The notes beneath the pieces are model-generated. The model had not been told where the DNA came from, searched no databases, and was given only the letters and a program-made list of their open reading frames with translations. This document shows positions 1 to 10,453 of a stretch of 64,000 nucleotides of DNA, piece after piece. Every line of letters begins with the position of its first letter. Positions within the stretch are counted from its first letter, which is position 1. Source of the DNA: Ascaphus truei (taxonomy: Eukaryota; Chordata; Amphibia; Anura; Ascaphidae); NCBI GenBank assembly GCA_036426205.1, contig WSYH01000846.1:62001-126000 (forward strand), read 5' to 3'. Position numbers and translations under genes: made by a program.

Positions 1-1345
1 TCGCCAGTGTATACATGGGATGGTGGGAATCGTCTTATATATGGGCATTGATGTATCTGTGCCCGTTGATTATTTGGCGCAGATATCTACGATGATTTTA
101 TTGTTCTGGGACGGTGACAACATTTCATTGATAGCTTTGTTGCAAGGTTGAACGTATCAGTTCATCTCGTTTTTACCAGCGAACTAAGTCCAACTAAATA
201 TTCTTTGACTTAGAAATTTATATTAATATAAACAAGTTATACACAAAAACACATTTTAAAAACACTAATGTGAACTCCTTTCTACATCCAGAAAGTGGAC
301 ATGAAAGGAGAGCATCAACAACATCCCATACAAGCCAGTTTTTACACATAAGGCGTAACTGTGCCGATATAGAAACGTTCAGGTACAATCACAGATACTT
401 TTTGAACGTTTTTTTTCAAAAGGGGGCTATGATATTTACTATTATTGATAGAGCCATAAAAGAGCACTGAACATTAATAGGAAAAAACTGATTCAATCAC
501 AAAACATAATGTAACATAAACAAAACTGTTATAATGGGAATATATTTACTCAACCATTAGAAAATTCTGTACCTTTGATTCTACATACATGTAACACGAA
601 CCAGTACTTTTATAACGGAAACAACCTTAAAGACAAAAAAAGAAATAAGAGAAAAACACCATATTTTGTAACTAAATTCAATAGTTCTCACAGGAAGATT
701 AAACATATCTTGAACAAATATTGGTACGTTTTGCAGATGGATCCCATCTTGGCAAAAACTTTACCTAAAAGACCACCGATTGTGTTTACAAAATCCAACA
801 ACCTGAAAACTATCTTGGCCCCAAGTCTCCTTAAAGGTAGTGATCCCATCAGAAAGAAAGACCTTAGGGAGTTGTTGGGCTTAAAAGGTAACCACAAATG
901 CAATAGGTGTAAAATCTGTCCTGAATGCTAACACAAGATCACTTTAGATCTAAGGACAGATTTTAAAATTAAATCAAGAACTACATCGATTGCTTAACCA
1001 CATCGTTTATTTATATCTTGCAATGTGGATGTGGATTCAATATGTAGGCCGTACTAAACGTCAACCTTAAAATACGAGTGATGGAGCACCTTAGAAATAT
1101 TGCAATATCCCACCAACTATTGGCCTCTACCAAACCACTTACACACCTGTTGTTACATTTTAAGGATGTTCACCAGTGTAGTCCCACAGGGTCAAATATA
1201 TGGCATTGACACATAACAACAAATGTACGGCTGGTAACATAGATCTACAAATTGCAAGAAGGGAAAAGTTCTGGATTTTTCACCCTCCAAACAAAATATC
1301 CGGGAGGTTTAAATGACTATGTGGAGCTACCCCTTTTTGAGGTAA
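1..1345 (+). mobile_element. Penelope-like retroelement remnant (3' part)
   Basis: This is a decayed Penelope-like element (PLE), a reverse transcriptase class that carries a C-terminal GIY-YIG endonuclease. Bases 70-240 translate, in broken frames, to a YDDFIV reverse transcriptase active-site motif followed by the usual FVARLN...FTSELS context. Bases 270-470 give the thumb/linker region (SFLHPESGH...RIRRNC-like, IIDRA). Bases 575-1330 give the linker and endonuclease. Many stops and frameshifts make it non-functional. The element enters from outside the left edge, so its 5' part is not visible. The PLE assignment rests on the motif order RT, then RRNC linker, then DP-LP-P-I linker, then GIY-YIG. 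Confidence 0.75.
575..1345 (+). pseudogene. PLE linker and GIY-YIG endonuclease remnant
   Basis: The longest clean frame, 575-931, shows the PLE linker signature: a YWYVLQMDPILAKTLPKRP stretch, then the NLKTILAPS segment and the CNRCKICPEC cysteine cluster. Downstream, in shifted frames, a degenerate GIY-YIG domain can be read: CGCGF..YVGRT near 1024-1060, RVMEHLRNI near 1075-1105, and HFKDVH near 1155-1175. The domain normally nicks target DNA during PLE retrotransposition. At least two frameshifts and several stops separate these pieces. Related sequence in better condition lies at 15326-15922. Confidence 0.7.
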
Positions 1346-1469
1346 TCACACTTAAACGTGTGTGTGAAACATTCAATGGTCTATTATAAGGTTCTGTTTC
1401 TTCTTTGATATTTTATCTGATATTTTATCTGGTTTCCTTTTATTCTCGTGTCCTTCCCGCGCTAACAAA

Positions 1470-2681
1470 GGTATGCAGGGGCAATCACAGTCCTGAGAGA
1501 ATCAGTCCACGCGTGGGGCTGTCTCCGTTGTGCTTCCTATCATCCACGTGGGTGAGCGTGGTGAAAAGCGTAGCGCGCCTGGCAGGAATCGAAGCCTCTG
1601 CTGGTGTCCTTAGGATGCTGTCCGTTTTGGTCACGTTAAAAAACGATCGGAAAATATACAAACGATACACTTGAGTGTGTACTAGCAGTAGATACCATAA
1701 CAGCCAGCCACAATAGTCGCGACGCGTTTGTCTACCAAAGGAAACTTCTACGGCATATCTGGGGCACCTGTTTAGGGTCTTTTAGGTGAGGCGGATCGTC
1801 ATTGTTTTTTAACACAAGACAATGAGCAGCCAATCAGGCTTGTTTGTCAAGGGGGTGGACTAAATTAAAATACTCCCCTCTTCTGTATGTCCTCAATGCT
1901 ATCATACATAGAAAGACATAGTACATTATAAATTGGTATAAGTAATCAAAATGCAATTAAGGGGTGAACAAATAAGCCTTAAAGGGTAACAAAAACAGGG
2001 TGTCCCATGTAGTCAAGTGTAATAAAGCATATATAATAATATGAAGTTTTATTTATAGAATGTGTATGCACCTTGTTATTTATGCTGTTCATATTATTAT
2101 ATATGCTTTATTACACTTGACTACATGGGACACCTGTTTTTGTTACCCTTTAAGGCTTATTTGTTCACCCCTTCATATGCATATTGATTACTTATACCAA
2201 TTTATAAGTGTACTATGTCTTTCTAGTGTATGATAGCATTGAGGACATACAGAAGAGGGGAGTATTTTAAATTTAGTCCACCCCCTTGACAAACAAGCCT
2301 GATTGGCTGCGCAGTCATTGTGTTTAAACCAATGACGATCCGCCTCAGACCTATAAAGGACCCTTAAAACAGGTGCCCCAGATATGCCTGAAGAAGTTTA
2401 CTTTGGTAGACGAAACGCGTCGCGACTATTGTGGCTGGCTGTTATGTAAGCTACTGCTAGTACACACTCAAGTGTATCGTTTGTGATAGTTTCCGATCGT
2501 TTTTTAACGTGACCAAAACGGACAGGCATCCTAAGGACACCAGCAGAGGGCTTCGATTCCTGCGCATGCGCGCTACGCTTTTCACCACGCTCACACACGT
2601 GGATGATAGGAAGCACAACGGAGACAGCCCCAGCACGCGGGACTGATCTCTCAGGACTGTGATTGCCCCTGCATACCTTAT
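1470..2681. repeat. Long fold-back (inverted) repeat, arms about 580 bp
   Basis: Bases 1470-2046 and 2086-2681 are inverted copies of each other separated by only about 40 bp. The outer ends read GGTATGCAGGGGCAATCACA on the left and its complement on the right. Small indels separate the arms. The right arm holds an intact hammerhead-like hairpin at 2386-2425; the matching left-arm site near 1703-1745 is decayed. The position just downstream of a PLE, together with the ribozyme-like motif, suggests two PLE terminal repeats in inverted orientation, but no coding sequence proves this. Confidence 0.75.
2386..2425 (+). ncRNA. Hammerhead-ribozyme-like hairpin
   Basis: The sequence has a CTGAAGA core, a 6-bp stem II (GTTTAC/GTAGAC, one G-T pair, TTTG loop), the GAA of the second core strand, and the palindromic stem III ACGCGT followed by C. 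About three base pairs of stem I can form outside. This order fits a type I hammerhead with a minimal stem III, as described in Penelope-like elements. There is one extra A between the CTGAAGA core and stem II. That A also occurs in the related copy at 28481, so it is a family feature, but activity is uncertain. Confidence 0.45.
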
Positions 2682-2833
2682 GTGACGCCCCACCACTGCA
2701 GTCATCGTTACGATCGCGGATTATTAAAGATTTTATCCATGTAAGTGATTACTATTTTTATTTATTGGTAATACATTATACATCTCTCATCTTGGTGCGC
2801 ATTTGTGTTTATCTTTCTTGTGTATATTATAAC
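2682..2833. other. Junction between fold-back repeat and Gypsy remnant
   Basis: AT-rich sequence between the outer end of the fold-back repeat and the Ty3/Gypsy remains. I see no gene or clear repeat boundary in it. Confidence 0.3.
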
Positions 2834-3265
2834 CCTGTACTAGCTACCGTGACAGACCACCCTGCTCACAAGGTGCCTACTGCCACGTTCAGGTCCCCCA
2901 AGAGAGAATCTTTTGCCTCTAGGGCCGAGGCAACTCAGAGTGGCACCGTCTGCTTCAATTGCGGCCAAAAAGGGCACTTCTCTAATAATTGTCTGTAACC
3001 CAGAAAAGTCAGAACAGTTCCCCCTAAGGCCATGACCTGCATGGTCCAGTCTACAGAAGCATCCTCCCAATTTTCAGAGGGCACAACCACGCCAAACCGT
3101 GACGAAACATCCTCATCGGACGCTTACAGTCGCGTGGGACCAGCTGCCATTATACACATCCTCGTAGATGGTGTATATACACCAACTTTGCTAGACACTG
3201 GGTCTCAAGTGACCATTGTATACCGCCCGTTCTATGATCAGCATCTTAGCCACCTGCCATTGTAA
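2834..3265 (+). pseudogene. Gypsy gag zinc knuckle and protease remnant
   Basis: A CCHC zinc knuckle (CFNCGQKGHFSNNC, about 2951-2992) ends an open frame at 2998. After one stop the frame continues through a retropepsin-like segment with LLDTGSQVTIV near 3190-3222, in which DTGS holds the catalytic aspartate. This order (knuckle, about 70 residues, then DTGS) is typical of Ty3/Gypsy Gag-Pol. Bases 3266-3671 continue with short broken frames of the Gypsy linker. The knuckle would bind RNA and the protease would process the polyprotein. Confidence 0.65.
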
Positions 3266-3740
3266 CCAGCAGACACGATGAAGCTGTGGGGACTCAGCAT
3301 TGAGGAATACCCCATCGACGGTGTGGTGAAGATTCGACTGGCAATACTATAGCTGAACACCGGCAAGTCTCATGCTATGATTGTGTAGGCTTTGATAACA
3401 CCCAAAGCCTGAGCCTCTGGAACACCCAAGCGCCCCGGTCATACTGGGAACCAATACCGACATGGTACGGGCGTTGTTCCAAGCATACCTACAAGAGGCC
3501 GGCGAACTACCCTTGTCTGCTCTACAAATCCATACAAGCCTGACGGAAGAGTGCTGTCAGAGTTCGGATGAAGTAGAATATGGTGATTTGTTCAATTACA
3601 CAAAAGGGTTTACCATGATTACACCAGAGGGTGTAGAAGCTATGTACACGGTGTGCTGCTATCCTGAATGAGACGAGGCTGACCAGCTCTTCTCCTTAGA
3701 AAGTGCACCCGAAGAAGATGCCTATAGCGGTTACCGACTC

Positions 3741-4440
3741 GTGCCTGAGATCCAGGAATGGAAGTCCGAATTACCTGGGAAGGTCAGGGTGTTTGTCCAT
3801 AACATCTTTCCCTACCCCATGCCCTTTGACCAAGGGCAACGGTTGGGTCGGATATACCCCGTTACCTCCGTTGAGATGATGGCTGCTCAAGTGAACGCTC
3901 CGGCCCAGCCAGATCAGCCAACTCAGATCGTATTCGACTTCGGGGACTCCACCCTATTCACCGCGTGGAAGGATCGGCTAATCGCCAAGTTGGAAGAGCG
4001 AAGGGATGTATTTTCCATGAGTGAAATGGATGTGGACTGCAGCTGAAATGTCCAACACACCATCCGATTAAGTGATACCACTGTGTGTCGACTACCGGAC
4101 CCTGAACAACTGTACCGTACCTGACCAGTACAACTTCCGCGAATTGAACAAATTCTCAACGCACTGTTGGGAAGCGAGTGGTTCATTGTATTAGATTTGA
4201 GATCTGGGTACTACCAGGTACCCCTGAGTGCAGAAGACCAGGAGATGACAGCATTCATTTGTCCCCTCAGCTTCTACCAATTCACCTGCATGCCCCAAGG
4301 AATTTGTGGTGCCCCACGCAACGTTCCAGCGTTTGATGGAGAAGACCATCGGCAACATGAGCCCACGAGAATGTTTCGTTAACCTGTACGATATCATTGT
4401 CTTTGGCAAGACTTTGGAGGTGCACTTATCATCACTTTTT
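3741..4440 (+). pseudogene. Gypsy reverse transcriptase N-terminal remnant
   Basis: The open stretch at 3741-4046 ends in RRDVFSMSEMDVDCS, the segment that usually precedes Gypsy RT. After a stop and a small deletion the RT reads WFIVLDLRSGYYQVPL (about 4172-4220; the catalytic aspartate lies in LDLRSGYYQ) and then FTCMPQGICGAP. A frameshift follows, and the next frame holds FQRLMEKTIGN and a YDIIVFGKTLE segment in place of the usual YLDDIIVFS active site, so one catalytic aspartate is missing. The sequence stops matching at about 4440. Confidence 0.65.
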
Positions 4441-4960
4441 GAACTCGGTGGAATTCAGGTAGCCCCGATCAGCTTTTCGGTGCTGATCGGCACTCCAGAA
4501 TGGAGAGTTTATCGGGAATCCAGCCCGCCAACTACAGTTGGCAACTTGGTGGAGGAGAAGCATCGGCAAGGGCGACACTTAGAAAAAATCAGGCCTTTTT
4601 CCTGTCTGTGATTGATGCTGGGGGTCTCCGGAGCTGATACCCGCACCGGAGGCCCCCAGCATGCATCTGAGGCAGGAAAAATGCATTTAAAGGCCACTTC
4701 ATTACCTTAGCGGCAAACCGCTAAGGCAATGAAGGGGTTAACCCACCGTGCCAGCTTTATTGTGGGTAGCGGGTGAGGGTGAAGGGGTTATTTGGCCCTT
4801 GTTGTTTGTTTTGGGCTTGCGGGGGGGTTGCGGGTGCACTTAACCCCTTCACGACCGTAGCAGTTAATACCGCTACGGTCACGAAGGGGTTAAGCCCTCC
4901 CGCTACCCACCCGCAAGCCTTAAACAACCACCATTGGGGCTAATACCCCCTTCACCCACC
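4441..4960. repeat. Non-coding hairpin-rich repeat segment
   Basis: No gene. Several short perfect or near-perfect hairpins follow one another: around 4470-4493 (CCGATCAG ... CTGATCGG), 4613-4663 (GGGGGTCTCCGG ... CCGGAGGCCCCC), 4700-4735 (CCTTAGCGG/CCGCTAAGG) and 4840-4892 (AACCCCTTC ... GAAGGGGTT around CGTAGC). The AACCCCTTC-type palindrome recurs near 7080, 8260-8325 and 8580, linking this segment with the hairpin repeats up to 9300. Confidence 0.55.
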
Positions 4961-5014
4961 CCCACTACCCACAATAAAAAATAATCACACACACCAGCCC
5001 CACAGAAAGAATAG

Positions 5015-5165
5015 AAAGAAGAGCGAAAGAGAAGAGTAAAGAGCGCGGAGGGGGAAAGAAGATGAGAGAGAGAGGAGTGAGGGGGGAGAGAGCGAGAGAG
5101 GATAGAGACAGGAGGGAGAGAGAGAGAGAGAGGGAGCAAAGCAGAGAGAGAGATATATATGATAT
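5015..5165. repeat. GA-rich (purine) microsatellite
   Basis: Imperfect (GA)n on the + strand, about 150 bp, ending in a short (AT)n run. The serine/leucine-rich translations of its complement are artefacts of the simple repeat. Confidence 0.8.
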
Positions 5166-5179
5166 AGATATATATATTA

Positions 5180-6643
5180 TATGTGACATAGTCCAAAGAT
5201 GTTAGGCAGCTTTCGCCCCATTTTAGAGAGACAAGTGCAGGAATAGTTAAAAATGATCCGTTCCAGCTTCCCATAACTCAGGCAGCTGGATGGAAAAATC
5301 CAGACCACAGATTACTATGGCTCTAGTTCTCCCTCACCTGCTCTCTAATCACATGCACAGGTACTTAGAGCAGAGAGGTTTTGCATTTCACTCTCTCTCC
5401 TTGGAGCCTGGGGGTGGGGGTGTCGCTCTCTCCTGCATCCAGTATCGGGGTTGACGGCCCCCTCCACGTATCACAGTACCAGAGGATTTGCCTGACTCAC
5501 GAACAGATTAAGACAAAACAAAGGTTGACGCTTGGTGCTAAAAGACTGACGTATCTGTGACCCTAAATGAGAGAGCATTGTTTTTAAGCTGGGGAACCAG
5601 TTAGTTGGCCAGCAGCTGTTAGAGAGACTGATCTGATGTGTAGTTGATCCCTGAAAGGGATAGGATTTGCTTATATGATTTTGGTTTTATGTTGGGTTCA
5701 GGTGTATGCATCCACAACTTCGCACATTCTCGTGTATGCTAGAAGCACAACCATATAACACAGTGGGACAGACTTCACTCATAGCATCTGTACTTTAGTT
5801 CAGCTGGGCGGCCATTTTAAACCCCCCGCATTTATTGCAAACCCACAGACTTTTAGGTCGACCCGCATTCCCACATATGGACAAACGCCCCTCTTTTGTA
5901 GTGTGACGTCTGTCGGGTTCTTCCCGACCACGTCTTCAAGGGTCAATTATACAACAAACAGGATCATGCAAAGTATTATGCTGCTTAACTCAGGCTTCGC
6001 CTGCTTTATTTTCATCCAAGTAAGGTACTGCAGCTTTAACATGTGAAGGTTAGAGGTACTCAGATACTTTCATTCAGCAGTTCACATATTTCAGTGTTAC
6101 CATATTTCCCAACAGTTATTTCAAGAATTAAACCAAAATCATATAGCAAATCCTATCCCTTTCAGGATCTAACTACACATCAGAATCAGTCTCTCTAACA
6201 GCTGCTGGCCAACTAAACTGGTTCCCCAGCTTAAAACAATGCTCTCTCATTTAGGGTCACAAGATACAGTACAGTCTTTTAGCAACAGCCAGTAACCATT
6301 AGTTTTGTCTTATCTGTTCGTGGAGTCCAGGCCAATCCTCTGGTACTGTGATACGTGGAGGGGCCGTCAAACCCGCTACTGGATGCAGGGGGCAGCGACA
6401 ACCCCCAGCCCCAGGCTCCAAGGAGAGAGAGTGAAATGCAAAACCTCTCTGCTCTAATACCTGTTGAGTGATTAGAGAGAGCAGGGAGGAGAAGAACTAG
6501 AGCCATAGTAATCTGTGGTCTGGATTTTCACCAGCTGCCTGAGTTAATGGGAAGCTGTGAAGGATGGAACGATATTTTAACTATTCGCACTCTTTGCTCT
6601 AAAATGGGGCAGAAAGCTGCCTAACATCTTGGACTATGTCACA

Positions 6644-6650
<7 letters not shown>
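5180..6650. repeat. Large inverted repeat, arms about 510 bp, 440-bp spacer
   Basis: Bases about 5180-5690 and 6130-6650 are inverted copies, starting on the left with TGTGACATAGTCCAAAGATG and ending on the right with its complement. Divergence includes small indels. Both outer ends begin with TG when read inward, so these could be two LTRs or terminal repeats facing each other, but I see no retroviral coding sequence. The spacer 5691-6129 holds no recognisable gene. Confidence 0.7.
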
Positions 6651-6674
<24 letters not shown>

Positions 6675-6690
6675 TAGATATATATATAAC
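6645..6690. repeat. (AT)n microsatellite
   Basis: A short uninterrupted AT run just outside the right arm of the inverted repeat. Confidence 0.8.
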
Positions 6691-6914
6691 CCAAACAACC
6701 CCTAACATACACATATATGCACACAATGATACTATAGGCCGCGGGGGCCCTCGGGGTTACCCGCAGGCCTGCAGTACCAATTATGTGCCCCCCAATTAAT
6801 GTCTAAATACAACATACTTATAAAGAACCCCCCCCCCCCTTAACACATACAGTATAGTAATGGCCACAATTACTATTATCCACAAAGGGATAATAGTGAA
6901 TGTGCCCATTTTAT

Positions 6915-8505
6915 ATACATAAACAGCAAAAAATACATTAAATACATATAGCACTCACCCATGTCCGGCTGCCACGATGAAGGCCATCCTCATCTTCATC
7001 CTGCCCATGCCTCCTCCGCTGCTGCAAAACAGACACAAGAATGAAAACAACCAATGTAATGTCCCCTAACCCATATATCACCATAGCGGTTAATAACCGC
7101 TACAGTCATTAAGGGCTTAACCCACGCTCACCCACCACTCGGGACGCCTACATACCCTCCCACACTAACCCCCCACCCCGTGGGGCCGAACCACCCTCAC
7201 CCACTACCCACAAGGGAGGCCTACCCACATACCATTGGGGAACCCCCCCCCCCCCAGTACCCACAATAAAAACAATACAGTGACCCACAATAAATTTCAT
7301 TCTATTTATTAAATACATTACCCACCCCCTGTGCCCCCCCATAAATACAAGATTTATCCTTTTACAAACAGGGTTCATAACACAGCCCCACGCGAGTCCC
7401 CGGTGGGCTGGCGGGGCACCTGACAGACCTACAGGGTACCAGCAGCCCTTTTCAAACAGGTTCTTGTGGCCTGTTGGTGGGTCCCGCCAAGCACCATGGT
7501 CCCCAGGTGGTCTCCTTGGGTCACCGTGGGCCACAATTGGGTCCCCCCATGGTAGGCCCAAGGATGTCTGGGAGCCCCGGGTCAGGCCCACAGGTGTCTG
7601 CGGGGCCTCGGGTGGTTCCCACGGGGGTCTGGGGAACTTACGAGTGCTCACTACGGGTCCGCGGTGCCCCCACGGATGTGGGACCACCGCTTCATCACCG
7701 CACCTATGGGTCGGCGGTGCCCCCACGGATGTGGGACCACCGCTTCATCCCCGCAGACTATGGGTCCGCAGTGCCCCCACAGATGTGAGGCCACCGCTTC
7801 ATCCCCGCATGTGTCACCCGTGGAACCACCAGCCTGATACCCGTGAGATACCCGAGGAGACCACAGGTGACCACCCAGAGGTCTCACGCAGAACCACGGA
7901 ACAAACCCTGAATGTAAATAAAATAAACATGGCCTATACATTCAATACATACACCCCCCACCCAACAACTACAGTACAATAATGTGCATAATAACTATTA
8001 TCCAGATAGGGATAATAGATTATTTGCCCATTATTAAAAACATTAACTAGCATATTCAAATAAATAAAGTACTACTGACCTCATCAATAAAAGTCTACGT
8101 CGCCAGCAACATCCTTGTCTTGCCCACAAAATACATAGCCAAAACAAAGCCAACGGTATGTGGGTAGGCCTCCCTTGTGGGTAGTGGGTGAGGGTGGTTA
8201 GGCCTCACAGGGTGGGGGGTTAGTGTGGGAGGGTATGTAGGCATCCCGAGTGGTGGGTGAGCGTGGGTTAACCCCTTAATGACTGTAGGGGTTAATAACC
8301 GCTATGGTGATTAAGGGGTTAAGGGACATTACATTGGATGTTTTCATTTTTGTGTCTGTTTTGCAGCAGCAGAGGGGGCATGGGCAGGATGAAGATGAGC
8401 ATGGGCAGGATGAAGATGAGGATGGCCTTCATCGTGGCAGCCGGAAATGGGTGGTGAGTACTATATGTATTTAATGTATTTATTATTGTTTATGTATTTC
8501 AAATA
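6915..8505. repeat. Inverted repeat, arms about 340 bp, GC-rich spacer
   Basis: Bases 6915-7245 are inverted relative to 8155-8505. Matching landmarks are the CCACGATGAAGGCCATCCTC segment (left) and its complement near 8420-8440, and the ACCGCTA-type hairpin in both arms. The right arm also has a duplicated GGGCAGGATGAAGATGAG unit (8390-8420). The spacer 7246-8154 contains a GC-rich minisatellite. It looks like a non-autonomous fold-back element. No transposase is present, and the proline/glycine-rich frames here are artefacts. Confidence 0.65.
7661..7815. repeat. GC-rich minisatellite, unit 53-54 bp
   Basis: Nearly three tandem copies start at about 7661, 7714 and 7768, each opening with a GTGCCCCCACGGATGTG-type sequence and containing CCGCTTCATC. 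They lie in the spacer of the surrounding inverted repeat. Upstream (7490-7660) looser repeats of the same base composition occur. Confidence 0.75.
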
Positions 8506-8599
8506 CACACTGGGTGTATGTTGTTTATTGCTATGTTTATTTGGGGGCAAATGTCCCCAATAAACATGCTGTTCTACCTTAACCCCTTCATTGCTTTAG

Positions 8600-8970
8600 C
8601 GGCTATCCGCTATGGTAATGAAGCAGCATTTATGTATTTTTAATAATATTGTGCGGAAGCAGGGGGTCCCCTGAGCTGAACCGCATTGATTTGTGGCTCA
8701 GAGACCCCCTGCTTCCAGAGTTACAGGCCCCGGTTTGGGGCACCGGTGCCAGTGTCGCCACCATATTTATAGCGGACACGGCGCGAATGGTGTGCTATAA
8801 AGATGGCGGCGACACTGCCACCCGATAACACATTCCGGGGCCTATAACTCGGGAAGCAGGGCGTCCCTGATCCACAAAGCAAAGCGGTTCAGCTCAGGGG
8901 ACCCCTGCTCACTGTACACTATTATTAAAAATACATTCATTCTGCTTCGTTATCGTAGCACATAGCCGCA
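8600..8970. repeat. Palindromic hairpin element
   Basis: An almost complete palindrome centred near 8780. Left landmarks (ATGTATTTTTAATAAT, GCAGGGGGTCCCCTGAGCTG, AGTGTCGCC) return in inverse order on the right. No coding capacity. It is related to the next palindrome through the CCTGAGCTGAACCGC and CCTGCTTCCCGAG segments. Confidence 0.7.
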
Positions 8971-8989
8971 AAGGTAAGGAATGAGTGTT

Positions 8990-9295
8990 TATTTATATAT
9001 GTGTTTTACTCATAGTGTAGATGTGCAGAGGGTCTCCGGAGCTGAACCGCTTTGGTTTTAGGTCAGGGGACCCCCTGCTTCCCGAGATACAGGCCCCTTT
9101 ATGGGGTGCCGGTATCCCTCTGCTTTGTTTACATTCCGCGGTCACGTGATCGGGACCTTGAAATGCAGAGGGATACCGGCACCTCATAAAGGGGCCTGTA
9201 TCTCGGGAAGCAGGGGGTCCTGGACCTGAAACCAATGCGGTTCAGCTCCGGAGACCCCCTGCACATGTACACTATGAATAAAAGTTGTTTATAAA
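8990..9295. repeat. Second palindromic hairpin element
   Basis: A palindrome with arms of about 135 bp (8990-9125 and 9155-9295) and a short centre near 9140. The arms carry GGTCTCCGGAGCTGAACCGC, TTCCCGAGATACAGGCCCCT and GGTATCCCTCTGC. It is of the same family as the hairpin at 8600-8970 but clearly a separate unit. Confidence 0.7.
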
Positions 9296-9479
9296 TACTT
9301 TATATTTTGACGATGTTTGCGCTTAGAGAGCGGCTTGTCTCTCTCTGCTGCATACATCTATCGGCAGAAAAGGCATATGGGAAGGTTTATCAGGAGCCAG
9401 GCTGTATCGGCACAGGCTCATCGGCAGTTTTGCTTTCGCAATGATTCGGCAGGGATCGGCATGGTTTCGGCTCTTATTA

Positions 9480-9714
9480 CTGAATACTTCGAGGGCAAAT
9501 CGCCAAAAAAAAGGCCTATCGGCAACCCTTGCCGAAGAGATTTTATCGGGGCTTAATGCATGAGGCCCATAGTTCTGATGATGAGGAAGGATCAGACGAG
9601 GAAAATTGGGATACTGATAGTTCTCTAGAGGATTGGGATCCTGAAGTGTTAGACGATAAGTGGTGTAATCAAGAAAAGATAGCTTACATCTCCAGGAGAT
9701 GCCTGAAGGAAGTG
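9480..9714 (+). pseudogene. Possible transposase N-terminal fragment (piggyBac-like?)
   Basis: Broken frames give AEEILSGLNA and then an acidic stretch (SSDDEEGSDEENWDTDSSLED). A leucine/alanine-rich helix followed by an acidic Ser/Asp/Glu run is how many piggyBac-family transposases begin, but nothing of the catalytic domain follows, because a MITE interrupts the sequence at 9717. Two stops lie between the halves. The family assignment is a guess from composition. Confidence 0.25.
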
Positions 9715-9716
9715 TA

Positions 9717-10113
9717 CACTGGCGACACACTTTATTCGAGCTCGGCTAGTCCCACGAATTCGGGTATACTCGGGTGTATTGAGGTTTGTGACTGTTTTCT
9801 GCCCGAGTGCATTGAGTTATTTTCCAGGCAGGGATTGAAGCATTTTATTCCCGCTGGCTGCAATACTGCACAGTATATATATATATACTGCATTAAAATT
9901 CATGAATTTATGCCATCTGGTAGACACGCGAAGCATTGCAGCCTATTAAATCCTAATCATTATCATTTAACAGATCAGCCGCCCATCAGCCAGGCATGAA
10001 CCCTGGCTGGGAAGGCAAATGCAACGGGGCTTGTCAGAGGTGAGGAGCGGCGCATTCCAGGTATCTGCCAGGTACATACCGGGTATTTGCTCGAATAAAG
10101 TGTGTCGCATCAG
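9717..10113. mobile_element. MITE, about 0.4 kb, probable TA target duplication
   Basis: Terminal inverted repeats read CACTGGCGACACACTTTATT at the left and its near complement, ending GTGTGTCGCATCAG, at the right. TA flanks both sides (9715-9716, 10114-10115). A second copy with the same ends lies at 60249-60653, also flanked by TA. No coding capacity; an AT run occupies the middle. The TA duplication points to the Tc1/mariner superfamily, but TA is too short to be conclusive. Confidence 0.65.
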
Positions 10114-10115
10114 TA

Positions 10116-10453
10116 TGGGCATGATCCTCTCACTCCACTAGCATCCAGGCCAGAGTTATGGGCTGATTGTGGGTTTCCAGTATGTCACCCAGAGTGTTAT
10201 AGCATTGCTGGTCTAAACCCAGTGGACCATGCTGTGCACAGGCCACCTTAAAAAGGTATGGTAGTACCAGTAATGGATACTCCATCAGGGAGTAATCCTG
10301 CTTATTACACATCTAAGTTAGGATGTATCTGTTATTATGAATGAGGAAAAGATATGTACTGTAATGTGTGTTGTTGTGTTTTGCAGTGCTACCTGAAGGA
10401 AGGTTCAACAAATTTAGATCGCAGTCGGGCGTTGGGTTCCACCAGGGGGAGAA
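10116..10453. other. Probable internal 3' end of an LTR element
   Basis: No open frame of note. The stretch ends in a purine-rich GGGGGAGAA run directly before the putative LTR, which is what the polypurine tract of a Gypsy-type element would look like. Confidence 0.3.

Larger units (their letters stand above)
2834..4440 (+). mobile_element. Ty3/Gypsy retrotransposon remnant (gag end to RT)
   Basis: Colinear remains of a Gypsy-type polyprotein: nucleocapsid zinc knuckle, aspartic protease, a long linker, then the start of reverse transcriptase. No LTR can be seen on either side. The 3' part (rest of RT, RNase H, integrase) is absent; non-coding hairpin repeats begin at about 4440. In-frame stops and frameshifts show that it is dead. 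Confidence 0.7.

Noticed and set aside
1703..1745. Left-arm counterpart of the hammerhead-like hairpin
   Set aside because: The core strands are mutated (CGTAGAAG and CAAACG in place of CTGAAGAAG and CGAAACG), so it is not listed as an RNA feature.
4903..5274. Leu/Ser-rich frames on the - strand
   Set aside because: They are produced by the (GA)n microsatellite.
7148..7982. Proline/glycine-rich frames up to 192 codons on both strands
   Set aside because: They come from a GC-rich minisatellite and inverted-repeat arms, with no domain and no codon bias.
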